64,000 bases of DNA from Bacillota bacterium (lineage in GTDB: Bacteria; Bacillota; Clostridia; Clostridiales; Clostridiaceae), in NCBI GenBank assembly GCA_023451395.1, contig JAEXZL010000042.1, forward strand, positions 1 to 64,000. The letters are read 5' to 3'. The translations under genes were made by a program, and so were the position numbers. Shown one piece after another: positions 33,652 through 42,526 of this stretch. Position 1 is the first letter of the stretch; each line of letters opens with the position of its first letter. The notes below the pieces were generated by a model, which was not told the DNA's origin, did not search any database, and was given only the letters and a program-made list of their open reading frames with translations.

Positions 33652-35322
33652 ATGAAAAGATTTTTGTCAGCAATTCTATGTGGTTGTTTGATGATAAGTT
33701 TCACGGCCTGTGGAGCTAAAACAGTTACATTAACAGGGGTAGGTAAAGGTATAGGGGGAGAAATAAAGGTTGAGGTTAAAAAACAAGGTGACAAGATTAT
33801 TTCAGTAAATATTTTAGAGCATAAAGAAACCAAGGGCATATCAGACCCTGCATTGAAAGAAATACCAGCAGCTATAGTAAAGGGTAATTCAACGGAGGTG
33901 GATGTGATTTCTGGAGCTACAGTAACCAGTAATGCAATAATAGCAGCTGTAAATAATGCTTTAGATCCAGAAAAGTATCCAGCGTCCACTGACAGTGCTA
34001 AAGGAAATGATTCCATCACCGCAGCTAAGGTATATCAAGGCTTTGGTATAACAAATGTTCCTCGTATTGGCCCAGGAAAGGATAATACTGATATACCGGT
34101 ATATAGTTTAAATGAAGTATTTGCCAGTGTCCTCTTTGATGGAGAAGGTAAAATCATTTCTTTATATGTTGATCAATTAGAGGTAGCAACTCCTAATTAT
34201 GATGGAGAGGGTATGCCTCACTTTAGTGGTTTCCCAGGTCAAGGTGGCTATAATAATGATGAAAATCATGATGAAAAGATAGATGGTAAAACTCCTGATA
34301 CTGAAGAAAACTTTAAGAAAGAAGTAGAGGGATGGGTTAGTAAGAGAGACCGTGGTGATAAGTATGTTGTAGGTATTGGAACATGGAGTTCACAAATGGA
34401 TGCCTTCCAAAAATTATTTGTTGGTATGACTGTTGAAGAGGTAGAAAAATGGTTTGAAAAATACACCTCTGATGTTAACGGAAGACCTTTAAAGGCTGAT
34501 TCAAAGGAAGAAAAGGATAAGGCTAAATATAATGCTTTAAATGAGGATGAAAAGAAAAAGCTTGCAGATGTAACTTCTGGGGCAACTATGAGTCTAAAGG
34601 ATCCCCATGGTGATATAGTAGGTGCAATAAAAAAAGCTTATGAAAACCGTATTGGATTAGATATTAAAGAAGCATCCAATCAAGGCCTTGGCTTAAACTT
34701 TGTTCCTCGTGTTGGACCAGGTAAGGATAATACAGATACACCAGTTTATAGCATAAACCAGGTCTTTGCCAATACTTTATTTGATAAAGATGGAAAGATT
34801 TTGGCTATCTACGTAGATCAATTAGAATTTGCTACTCCTAACTACGATGGAGAGGGAATGCCTCATTTAAGCGGTTTCCCAGGTCAAGGTGGCTACAATA
34901 ATGATGAAAATCATGATGAGAAGATAGACGGTAAAACTCCTGGTACTGAAGAGAACTTTAAGGCTGAAGTTGGTGGATGGATTACTAAAAGAGATAGAGG
35001 AGACAAATATATTATAGGCTCAAGCACTTGGAGTGCACAAATGGATGTATTCCAGAAATTATTTATAGGTAAAACTGTAGATGAGGTAGAGGAATGGTTT
35101 AAAAAGAATACTTCAGATATAAATGGTAGACCTTTAAAGGCAGATTCTAAAGAGGCTAAGGATATGGAAAAATATAATGTCTTAAGCAGGGAAGAGCAAG
35201 AAAAGTTAGCGGATATAACCTCTGGTGCGACAATGAGTCTTAATGATCCTCATGGTAATATTATTGCTGCTATAAAGGACTCCTTTAAAAGTTCTATTCA
35301 AATAAATCTTACAGTAAAATAA
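33652..35322 (+). CDS. Lipoprotein with FMN-binding domain and duplicated SGAT modules
   Basis: This 556-residue secreted protein begins with a lipoprotein signal (FLSAILCGCLMISFTAC, lipobox cysteine near residue 20). Residues 21-108 are an NqrC/RnfG-type FMN-binding domain ending in DVISGATVTS (T90). Two near-identical modules of 215 residues follow, with SGAT motifs in LADVTSGATMSL (T312) and LADITSGATMSL (T527). ApbE-type flavin transferases attach FMN to the threonine of such motifs, so up to three flavins could be carried outside the membrane. The best-known parallel is the flavinylated electron-transfer lipoprotein PplA of Listeria. The repeats are similar at DNA level with a 645-bp period, indicating recent duplication. 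No apbE or oxidoreductase gene is adjacent. Confidence 0.82.
   Translation: MKRFLSAILCGCLMISFTACGAKTVTLTGVGKGIGGEIKVEVKKQGDKIISVNILEHKETKGISDPALKEIPAAIVKGNSTEVDVISGATVTSNAIIAAVNNALDPEKYPASTDSAKGNDSITAAKVYQGFGITNVPRIGPGKDNTDIPVYSLNEVFASVLFDGEGKIISLYVDQLEVATPNYDGEGMPHFSGFPGQGGYNNDENHDEKIDGKTPDTEENFKKEVEGWVSKRDRGDKYVVGIGTWSSQMDAFQKLFVGMTVEEVEKWFEKYTSDVNGRPLKADSKEEKDKAKYNALNEDEKKKLADVTSGATMSLKDPHGDIVGAIKKAYENRIGLDIKEASNQGLGLNFVPRVGPGKDNTDTPVYSINQVFANTLFDKDGKILAIYVDQLEFATPNYDGEGMPHLSGFPGQGGYNNDENHDEKIDGKTPGTEENFKAEVGGWITKRDRGDKYIIGSSTWSAQMDVFQKLFIGKTVDEVEEWFKKNTSDINGRPLKADSKEAKDMEKYNVLSREEQEKLADITSGATMSLNDPHGNIIAAIKDSFKSSIQINLTVK
34030..35320 (+). repeat. 645-bp tandem duplication inside the lipoprotein gene
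   Basis: Two copies of about 645 bp run from about 34030 and about 34675. The anchor sequence GTTCCTCGT occurs at 34057 and 34702, and long blocks such as the GGTTTCCCAGGTCAAGGTGG region recur with few changes. Reading frame is preserved, so the protein has two matching modules. Confidence 0.85.
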
Positions 35323-35332
35323 AATAAAAATG

Positions 35333-35368
35333 CGTACAGTGATATATTCGCTGTACGATTTTTTTTAC
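35333..35368 (+). terminator. Terminator after the FMN lipoprotein
   Basis: CGTACAG (35333-35339) and CTGTACG (35351-35357) pair and are followed by eight Ts. Confidence 0.88.
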
Positions 35369-35475
35369 AATCTTTTCAAAAAGTTAATTTTTCTTTTAGT
35401 ATTGTTATATTGACATATATAATAATGTGGAATATTATGTAAATACATTTTCTAAAATTATACAGGAGGTGTCAG

Positions 35476-36042
35476 ATGACTTTTATTGTAAAACCACTAA
35501 CTCCGGAATTAGCTATAGTTTTCACGGAATATCTAGAGAAATTAGATTTTTCTCATGCAAATCACTGGTCAACTTGTTTTTGTAGATTTTATCACTGTAA
35601 CTGTTCCAGTGAAAATTGGATGAAGAGGTCAGGGAAGGAAAATCGCTTAGAAGCCATTGAAGAGATAAAGGCAGGCAATATGAAGGGATATCTAGCCTTT
35701 GATGGACATAAATGTATTGGGTGGTGTAATGCAAATAATGTTCAGGAATATTCAAGACTGGAAGATGACTTAAAGCCATATATAAAGGAAGGAAAAGTTG
35801 GCTGTATAATTTGCTTTGTGATAGACCCAGAATATAGGGAACAGGGAGTTGCAAGACTTTTGCTAAAAGAAGCTGTGGAAGGTTTTAAAAGTCAGGGCTT
35901 CAATGGAGTGATAGCTCTTCCTGTAGATATTAAGAATATACTGGAAAAACGTTATAGAGGCACCCTTAATATGTATAAGGAATTGGGTTTTAAAGAATTA
36001 GATAAAGATGATGATGTAAGTGTTATGTGGCTTACAATATAA
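35476..36042 (+). CDS. GNAT-family N-acetyltransferase
   Basis: This 188-residue acetyltransferase has the acetyl-CoA segment VIDPEYREQGVARLLLKEAV with the R-x-x-G-x-A signature, and a downstream MYKELGFKEL motif. An N-terminal cysteine cluster (WSTCFCRFYHCNCSSENW) is unusual for the family and may bind a metal or be redox-active. GAGGTGTCAG precedes the ATG. It is monocistronic and converges on an HxlR gene, with a shared terminator. The substrate is unknown. Confidence 0.85.
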   Translation: MTFIVKPLTPELAIVFTEYLEKLDFSHANHWSTCFCRFYHCNCSSENWMKRSGKENRLEAIEEIKAGNMKGYLAFDGHKCIGWCNANNVQEYSRLEDDLKPYIKEGKVGCIICFVIDPEYREQGVARLLLKEAVEGFKSQGFNGVIALPVDIKNILEKRYRGTLNMYKELGFKELDKDDDVSVMWLTI

Positions 36043-36078
36043 TAAGTGGATCCATACTTTAAAAAAGAGCTGTATAGT

Positions 36079-36116
36079 TAAAGCGCCCTAAGAGATTACT
36101 CTATGGGCGCTTTATA
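36079..36116. terminator. Bidirectional terminator between GNAT and HxlR genes
   Basis: AAAGCGCCC (36080-36088) and GGGCGCTTT (36105-36113) pair perfectly between two converging genes. Confidence 0.8.
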
Positions 36117-36120
36117 ATTG

Positions 36121-36564
36121 TTAAATTGAAGTCTCACTTACCGTCTTTACATCTACTTCTTCTCTAGGGACTTCCTTATCACAGTGAGGGCAGTAATACG
36201 TAAGATTAACGCTGTGGTTACAAGAGGTGTGAACCAACTCCTTATAACATTTATTTAAATGCTTCTCTCCCCACAAAATGATGCTGTTAAACACATCCTC
36301 TAAATCCTTTCCGCTCTCAGTTAAAAGATATTTATACCTAGGGGGATGATTCTGATAGAGAACTGGTGTAATAAGACCATCCTCTTCCAGAGTCTTTAAC
36401 CTGTTAGAAAGAAGGTTACTGGGGATTCCACCTAGATTATTAAGTAATATTTTATAAGTATCCTGCCCTCTAGATAGATGTCTAAGTATGAGTAGTGTCC
36501 ATCTGTCACCAATGATATTTAGACTTTGTGCTATATTGCAGGGCAGATCATATAGATTTTTCAT
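36121..36564 (-). CDS. HxlR-family transcriptional regulator
   Basis: This 147-residue regulator has the HxlR winged helix signature (CNIAQSLNIIGDRWTLLILRHL near the N terminus in two stretches, then LEEDGLITPVLY in the wing). Its C-terminal tail adds a set of cysteines and histidines (CYKELVHTSCNH, then YCPHCDKE) absent from minimal HxlR proteins, suggesting a zinc or redox-sensing site. It is transcribed away from the CcdA-TlpA gene downstream of its own strand order (that gene's start lies 50 bases upstream of its region end), so both are probably co-regulated. HxlR proteins often sense aldehydes, quinones or thiol stress. Confidence 0.86.
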   Translation of the reverse strand: MKNLYDLPCNIAQSLNIIGDRWTLLILRHLSRGQDTYKILLNNLGGIPSNLLSNRLKTLEEDGLITPVLYQNHPPRYKYLLTESGKDLEDVFNSIILWGEKHLNKCYKELVHTSCNHSVNLTYYCPHCDKEVPREEVDVKTVSETSI

Positions 36565-36614
36565 GAAAAGACTCCTTTTATTTCATATATTACCGTGCTT
36601 TAAACATAAGATTT

Positions 36615-37916
36615 CTAATTTGTAGACTCTAGAGTTTGAGTTATAACATTTTCCATAATATCCTTTGTTAGCATTCCTGGGGCATATCCATGGATATTCC
36701 CTTCCTTATCAATGAGGAAGGTGGTTGGAAGTGATTGAATATTATACTCGCCAAAAATATCTCCTGTTTCATCGAAAACCACTGGGAAGGTAATATTATT
36801 ATTCTCTAAAAAGTCTATAACTCCTGCTTTATCCACTTCTCTAGTGTTTCTGTTATATTGCGTTTTAGGATTAGCTACACCTAAAAATATAACTTCATCG
36901 TTGTTATTATTATATTTCTTGTAAAGTGATTCAATATCAGGCATTTCTTCTTTACATGGAGGACACCAGGTAGCCCAGAAGTTTAAAAAGACAACCTTTC
37001 CCTTGTAATCAGATAGGGTATGCTCTTTTCCATACTGATCAACGAGTGTAAAGTCTATTGCTGGTATTGGTGCTGACTCTCCCTTTTTATCTTGAGAGGT
37101 GCTACCACTATTCTCATTAGGAGTTTCTGGCTTATCATTTATAGGTTCCTGCTGCTGATTATTTTGTGTAACGGTATTTCCTACAAAGGTATTTAGATAT
37201 CCGGATATTCCATTCATCCATCCTGTAAATGTCATAACACCCATAATAATAAGAATTACTCCTCCTACCTTTACTGTATACTTTATAAGCTTTTTATTCT
37301 TTCTTAAAAAGTTTAAAGCCTGGGTAGTAAATAGACCAAGAAGGAGGAAAGGAATAATAAAGCCTAGTGAATATAAGAGCACTAACGAATTTCCCACAAG
37401 TGAGTTGTTAGCACTAGATGCCAGAATTAATACGGAAGAAAGAGCAGGGCCAACACAAGGAGTCCAAGCAAAGCTGAAGGTAAAACCCATAAAAAATGCA
37501 ATTATTGGATTTGCCTTATATTTATTTAAGTTCAAATGGAACTTTCTTTCTCGATTAAGAATATTAAAGTCAAAGACACCAAGCTGAAACAAACCAAGTA
37601 CAATAATAAGTATTCCTGCCACTCTAGTAAATATCAGCTGCTTACTCTGGAAAAATGATCCTAAAGCTGTAAAGGACATTCCTAAGATAAAGAATGCAAA
37701 GGATATACCTAATACAAAAAACACTGTATGGAAGAACACCTTTCGTCTACTAAACATAGGGCCTCCACCCGCACTATTATCCTCTGTATTACCAGCTAAG
37801 TAGCTCATATACACAGGTATCAGGGGTATGATGCAAGGGGAAAAGAAGGATATGACACCTTCAAGGAAAACAAGAACAAAGCTTATACTATTAGTTGATA
37901 TCAAAGATTCAAACAT
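36615..37916 (-). CDS. CcdA-type membrane reductase fused to a TlpA/ResA thioredoxin
   Basis: This 433-residue fusion has a CcdA/DsbD-like membrane part at residues 1-235, with several helices and the conserved SFFSPCIIPLIPVYMSYL and FAWTPCVGPALSSVL segments whose cysteines pass electrons across the membrane. A membrane-anchoring helix and a polar linker follow, then an extracytoplasmic thioredoxin-like domain with active site WCPPC (W317-C321). It should carry reducing equivalents from cytoplasmic thioredoxin to external disulfides, for example in cytochrome or metalloprotein maturation. It lies upstream of and on the same strand as the HxlR gene, 50 bases apart. Confidence 0.9.
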   Translation of the reverse strand: MFESLISTNSISFVLVFLEGVISFFSPCIIPLIPVYMSYLAGNTEDNSAGGGPMFSRRKVFFHTVFFVLGISFAFFILGMSFTALGSFFQSKQLIFTRVAGILIIVLGLFQLGVFDFNILNRERKFHLNLNKYKANPIIAFFMGFTFSFAWTPCVGPALSSVLILASSANNSLVGNSLVLLYSLGFIIPFLLLGLFTTQALNFLRKNKKLIKYTVKVGGVILIIMGVMTFTGWMNGISGYLNTFVGNTVTQNNQQQEPINDKPETPNENSGSTSQDKKGESAPIPAIDFTLVDQYGKEHTLSDYKGKVVFLNFWATWCPPCKEEMPDIESLYKKYNNNNDEVIFLGVANPKTQYNRNTREVDKAGVIDFLENNNITFPVVFDETGDIFGEYNIQSLPTTFLIDKEGNIHGYAPGMLTKDIMENVITQTLESTN

Positions 37917-38126
37917 ATATTTTCTCCTAATTCTATTAAGGTTTTATAGTTATTTTATATAATACAGTAGTAACTTTAAAAAATCAAGTGAATATATAAA
38001 GTAAAGTTAGTTAAGTGGTAATAATACATATAATTTTGTTTTCATAATTATTAAAGGCTTTCATAGTATATTGTTATAACTTATAATAATATAGGTAGTA
38101 TATTACATTTAAGAAATGGTGAAAAA

Positions 38127-39518
38127 ATGAGAAAATTAATTGGGAATAAAAAGTTTTATAAAATGGTCTTAGCAGTAGCGGTGCCTATAATGATACAGAA
38201 TGGTATAACAAACTTTGTAAACCTTCTAGATAATATAATGGTAGGGCAGATAGGAACAGAATCAATGTCAGCAGTTGCTATAATTAATCAGCTTTTTTTT
38301 GTTTTTAATATCTGCATTTTTGGAGCAATCTCTGGTGCGAGTATTTTTGGAGCACAATTTTATGGTAAAAAAGATTATAGGGGTATGAGAGATACCTTTC
38401 GCTTTAAAATTATAGCCTGTTTACTTATGAGTACCCTAGGTATTTTTATTTTTAACTTTTTTGGATCAAATCTTATATCTGCATTCCTTCATGAGGGTGG
38501 AAATTCTTTTGAAATACTTAAGACCTTAGAGGAAGGGAATAAGTATCTTGCTATAATGATGGTAGGAACCATACCCTTTGCCATAGGTCAAGCTTATTCC
38601 AGCACCCTTAGAGAAATGGGACAAACTCTTCTTCCTATGTTTTCAAGTATTGCGGCAGTACTTGTTAATTTAGTATTTAATTATATTTTAATTTTTGGAA
38701 AGTTTGGCTTACCTGCTTTTGGTGTAGAAGGGGCAGCTATAGCAACAGTACTAGCAAGGTTTATAGAATGTGGAATTATTATTTTATGGACACATAAAAA
38801 CAAAGTGGATATACCTTTTATAATAGATGCTTATAAAAACTTCCATATCCCTATTAAGCTTATTAAAAATATTGCTATTAAGGGCTCACCACTTATGATA
38901 AATGAGGCTTTGTGGTCTGGGGGAATGGCAGTTATGGTAAGCTGCTATTCAGTGAGAGGTTTGCAGGTAATTGCAGGAATTAACATATCCAATGTAATTA
39001 GTAATGTTTTTAATATTGTATTTATTGCTATGGGAAGTTCAATTTCAATAATAGTAGGACAGCTCCTTGGAGCAGGAAAAATGGAGGAGGCTAGGGATAC
39101 AGATGCAAAGCTTATATTTTTTTCAGTAATTAGCTGTGTTGCTGCTGGCTTTATTATGGCATTGTTGGCTCCAATATTTCCTCGTATCTACAATACAAGC
39201 TTTGAAGTTCGTGCTTTAGCAACAAAATTTATATTAATTTCAGGCTTATGTATGCCTATGTATGCTTTCATGCATGCTACTTATTTTACCTTAAGATCTG
39301 GAGGGAAAACTATTATAACATTTCTATTCGACAGTGTTTTTTTATGGGTTGTTAGTATTCCTTTAGCTTATTTACTCACTAGACATACGGGATTGAATAT
39401 CATTCCGATTTACTTCCTTTGCCAGATAGTTGAAATTATAAAATGTATAATAGGATATATTTTAGTTAATAAGGGTGTATGGCTAAATAATATTGTTGCA
39501 AATAATGCTCTAGAATAA
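38127..39518 (+). CDS. MATE-family efflux transporter
   Basis: This 463-residue membrane protein shows the MATE fold. VAVPIMIQNGITNFVNLLDN opens the first half. The N-terminal GQIGTESMSAVAIINQ and the central helix with LPAFGVEGAAIATVLARF are family patterns. It should export organic cations or drugs by sodium or proton antiport. The start is ATG 38127 with a weak upstream site; the next in-frame choices are less likely because the first helix would be lost. It is not adjacent to a regulator. A terminator follows at 39544. Confidence 0.86.
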   Translation: MRKLIGNKKFYKMVLAVAVPIMIQNGITNFVNLLDNIMVGQIGTESMSAVAIINQLFFVFNICIFGAISGASIFGAQFYGKKDYRGMRDTFRFKIIACLLMSTLGIFIFNFFGSNLISAFLHEGGNSFEILKTLEEGNKYLAIMMVGTIPFAIGQAYSSTLREMGQTLLPMFSSIAAVLVNLVFNYILIFGKFGLPAFGVEGAAIATVLARFIECGIIILWTHKNKVDIPFIIDAYKNFHIPIKLIKNIAIKGSPLMINEALWSGGMAVMVSCYSVRGLQVIAGINISNVISNVFNIVFIAMGSSISIIVGQLLGAGKMEEARDTDAKLIFFSVISCVAAGFIMALLAPIFPRIYNTSFEVRALATKFILISGLCMPMYAFMHATYFTLRSGGKTIITFLFDSVFLWVVSIPLAYLLTRHTGLNIIPIYFLCQIVEIIKCIIGYILVNKGVWLNNIVANNALE

Positions 39519-39543
39519 TTTAATAGGTCTTCTCATATACATT

Positions 39544-39593
39544 AAGACAGCTAAAGAGTATAAAATCAGAAAAACTCTTTGCTGTCTTTTGAT
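39544..39593 (+). terminator. Terminator after the second MATE gene
   Basis: AAGACAGC-AAAGAGT and ACTCTTT-GCTGTCTT pair with one bulge and a TTTT tail. Confidence 0.75.
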
Positions 39594-39659
39594 TTTTAAA
39601 GACTGTGAAAGATTGGTATAATATAATTTATAGAAGTATATTTTGAGAGGAATGCGAAT

Positions 39660-40271
39660 GTGAAAGAAAGAAAAGCAAGTATTGTTTTAAAAGTTATTAT
39701 TGCACTTATATTTATAGTATCTATTGGCTCCTATTATCTTGTAGCTATAAATGGTGAACCTCTTAATATGAATAATTCAATAACAGGGGTTGATATGATT
39801 AAAATTCCTGAGGGTCTTCAAGAAATATCAGGTTATTTATCCCTGATAAGTATTGTGATTCCCAATATTAAGATTATTCTGCAGGAGAGTTTTGAATTTA
39901 TGAGTAAAGCTCTTATAGGAATAATTGCTATATCGGTTGTAGCTTCTCTTCTAACTGTGCTATTAAGAAAAAAGCTAGGTTTTATTGCTTCTTTGGCTGG
40001 AGTGTCTATTAACTTTGCTTTGGCAGGCTCTATATTTATCAAGCTTTTCAATGCTGCAATCACCATTAAAGATTCCCTAGAAGCTTCCCTGGGAAGTATC
40101 ATGGATTTTGTACAAAGCTATTTACCTGGATTGAATGTCAGTGGAAGTATTCAGGTAAATCTAAAGGATGTTATAGGAATAGGAATAATTCTTTGGCTTA
40201 GCGCTCAGGTATTGATTATAATATTATCAATTATTGGTTTAGTTATAAAAAGTAAGGATGTTGAAGCTTAA
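39660..40271 (+). CDS. Membrane protein of unknown function
   Basis: This 203-residue protein starts with a signal-anchor helix (VIIALIFIVSIGSYYLVAI), a short external stretch, then three more hydrophobic helices ending in ILWLSAQVLIIILSIIGLVI. I do not recognise a family. GTG 39660 follows GAGAGG and is the only good start. It lies between a MATE gene and a two-component system but without strong spacing evidence for co-transcription. Confidence 0.7.
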   Translation: MKERKASIVLKVIIALIFIVSIGSYYLVAINGEPLNMNNSITGVDMIKIPEGLQEISGYLSLISIVIPNIKIILQESFEFMSKALIGIIAISVVASLLTVLLRKKLGFIASLAGVSINFALAGSIFIKLFNAAITIKDSLEASLGSIMDFVQSYLPGLNVSGSIQVNLKDVIGIGIILWLSAQVLIIILSIIGLVIKSKDVEA

Positions 40272-40424
40272 GCTATTATCATATATGGATACTAATAATT
40301 TTTAATAATTTAGAAAGCTTTATAATAATATATAAAAATCTTCATATTATCTATACATCTAACTGATATAATACATGCTATCCAAAAATAGTCCGTAACA
40401 AAATAACATATGAGGTGATTTTGG

Positions 40425-41132
40425 ATGAATAAAATATTGATAATTGAAGATGAGGAAAATGTTTCTCATATTATAAAGGCTTATCTAGAGAAAGAAGGCT
40501 ATGGAGTTACCTGCTGTAATACTGGCCTTGAAGGTCTTAGAACTTTTATGGAGGGGAGCTTTCAGCTTATTATTCTCGATTTAATGCTTCCGGATATTAG
40601 TGGTGAAGAGGTTTGCAGGAGAATAAGAGAAAAGTCTAATGAAAATAACTCAGAATTTATGGTGTATATATTTATGCTCACCGCTAAGGGAAGTATAAAT
40701 GATAGAATATCAGGATATGACCTTGGTGCAGATGAGTATCTTGTTAAGCCCTTTAGTCCTAGAGAACTTACTGCCAGAGTTAATGCTCTTTTTAGACGAA
40801 TGAATAAAGAAGGAGATGCTAAAACTCTGGGCTTTGATGATGGGAGCCTGAGGGTAGATTATCATAAGAGGAGTGTAACTCTAAAGGGGCTGGAAATACC
40901 CTTTACCCCTAATGAATTTGATATATTGTATACGCTTATAGCTGCTAAAGGAAGAGTATTATCTAGGGATCAGCTTATTAATATGGTTTTTGGGATAGAT
41001 TTTGAGGGCTATGACAGAACAGTAGACGTACATATAAAAAATATAAGAAAGAAGATTGAAGAGGATACAAGGAATCCTAAATATATCGTTACTGTAACAA
41101 AGGTTGGTTATAAGTTTGGTGGTGATAAATAA
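40425..41132 (+). CDS. OmpR-type response regulator
   Basis: This 235-residue two-component regulator has a receiver domain with acidic pocket IIEDEEN and the phospho-acceptor aspartate in LIILDLMLPD, switch residues and lysine in MLTAKG and LVKPFSPRE. A C-terminal winged helix follows with TVDVHIKNIRKKIE. It acts with the histidine kinase whose start overlaps its stop by one base. The downstream opposite-strand HMA/DsbD-like gene is a possible, unproven target. GAGGTGATT precedes the ATG. Confidence 0.92.
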   Translation: MNKILIIEDEENVSHIIKAYLEKEGYGVTCCNTGLEGLRTFMEGSFQLIILDLMLPDISGEEVCRRIREKSNENNSEFMVYIFMLTAKGSINDRISGYDLGADEYLVKPFSPRELTARVNALFRRMNKEGDAKTLGFDDGSLRVDYHKRSVTLKGLEIPFTPNEFDILYTLIAAKGRVLSRDQLINMVFGIDFEGYDRTVDVHIKNIRKKIEEDTRNPKYIVTVTKVGYKFGGDK

Positions 41133-42499
41133 TGCTAAGCATTAGAAAAGGTTTAAGTGCTCTGTTGTTAATTTGTTCATTATCAGCAATATTACTTATC
41201 ACAATCTTTGTAAATATAACTATTAATAAAAAATTTCATGAATATATGATAAATACTCAAAATAAAAAATACGAGAGAATAGTTAGCTATTTTCAAGAAA
41301 TATACAAAAGAGAAGGAAGCTTTAAAGAGAACTCAGGAATAGAGCTTATCCATGAGGCTTATATGGATAATTATTGTCTAACATTAAAGGATAGTAATAA
41401 AAATTACATATGGGGAATGGATCCTCAGGATATTAAAAGCAGGCTACATTTACAAAACATGCCTAAGGGTGATGGAGGGATTTATAATTCTAAAACCTTT
41501 GAAATAAAAGTAAATGATGAAATAGTAGGCTTTGTAGATATTGGTCAATATTATCCAGTTCTTTTTTCTCAGGAGGATATGAGTTTTCAAAGGAGTATAA
41601 ATGAGAGCATAATAGCCAGCGGTTTGGTAGCTTTACTTATGGTCATAGCTATTAGCCTATACTTTTCTAAAAAATTTTCTGAACCTATTAGAGATGTAGC
41701 AAATATGTCCGTGGAGCTGTCAAAGGGTGATTTTAAAAGACAATCGGATACAATAAGCAGCATAGTAGAGCTGGAAAAGCTAAGAGATAGCGTAAATGTT
41801 CTAGCTAATAAGCTAAAGTACCAGGATACACTACGAAAAAGGCTTATTTCGGATATATCACATGAGCTAAGAACTCCTTTAAATATACTTCAAAATAATT
41901 TGGAGGCAATGATAGATGGGGTAATACCTACGGATTTTGAAAGATTAAGCTACTTAAATGATGAAGTCATAAGATTTGGAGGATTAATAAATAATCTTAA
42001 CGAGCTCAAAGCCTTTGAAGAAGAAAGTATAAAGCTTACTTTTAAAGAGGTTTCCTTGGCAGAAACCCTAAGAGAGCTTACTATGGATTTTTATCCAGAG
42101 GCGGAGAGAAAGGGGATTAATTTTCGCCTTAATATTCCTGCGGAAAAAGAATTTATAGCAATTGGGGATAAGGATAAGCTAAAACAGCTTTTCATTAACC
42201 TGCTATCTAATGCAGTTAAGTTTACTCCTTCCGGAGGCTTTATAGAGGTAAACTTATATAATAAGGAAAATAAAATTTTTGTGGAAATAGAAGATAGTGG
42301 TGTAGGAATAAATAAAGAAGATTTGCCTTATGTCTTTGAAAGGCTCTACAGAGGCGACAAGAGCAGAAATCAGATAGAGGGAAGTGGGCTTGGACTTACT
42401 ATTGTAAGGAATATTTTGAAGCTTCATCAGGGCACTATTGAGGTGGAAAGTGAAGAAGGTAAGGGCAGTAAGTTTATTCTTACCTTTATAAAAAAATAA
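41132..42499 (+). CDS. Sensor histidine kinase
   Basis: This 455-residue kinase has an N-terminal transmembrane helix, an external sensor region of about 130 residues with no recognised fold, a second helix (ASGLVALLMVIAISLYF), and HAMP-like linker. The phospho-accepting histidine is in DISHELRTPLN, and the ATPase domain shows NLLSNAVKFTP, GVGINKEDLPYVFERLYRGD and GSGLGLTIVRNI. It partners with the response regulator. The sensed signal is unknown; the neighbouring copper/thiol-related gene suggests a metal or envelope-stress input, which is inference. Confidence 0.92.
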   Translation: MLSIRKGLSALLLICSLSAILLITIFVNITINKKFHEYMINTQNKKYERIVSYFQEIYKREGSFKENSGIELIHEAYMDNYCLTLKDSNKNYIWGMDPQDIKSRLHLQNMPKGDGGIYNSKTFEIKVNDEIVGFVDIGQYYPVLFSQEDMSFQRSINESIIASGLVALLMVIAISLYFSKKFSEPIRDVANMSVELSKGDFKRQSDTISSIVELEKLRDSVNVLANKLKYQDTLRKRLISDISHELRTPLNILQNNLEAMIDGVIPTDFERLSYLNDEVIRFGGLINNLNELKAFEEESIKLTFKEVSLAETLRELTMDFYPEAERKGINFRLNIPAEKEFIAIGDKDKLKQLFINLLSNAVKFTPSGGFIEVNLYNKENKIFVEIEDSGVGINKEDLPYVFERLYRGDKSRNQIEGSGLGLTIVRNILKLHQGTIEVESEEGKGSKFILTFIKK

Positions 42500-42526
42500 A
42501 AGGGAGTTATCCCTTTTATTTTTTTA
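42495..42526. terminator. Bidirectional terminator between kinase and DsbD-like gene
   Basis: AATAAAAGGG and CCCTTTTATT flank a six-base loop and overlap both stop codons, with T runs on either strand. Confidence 0.8.
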
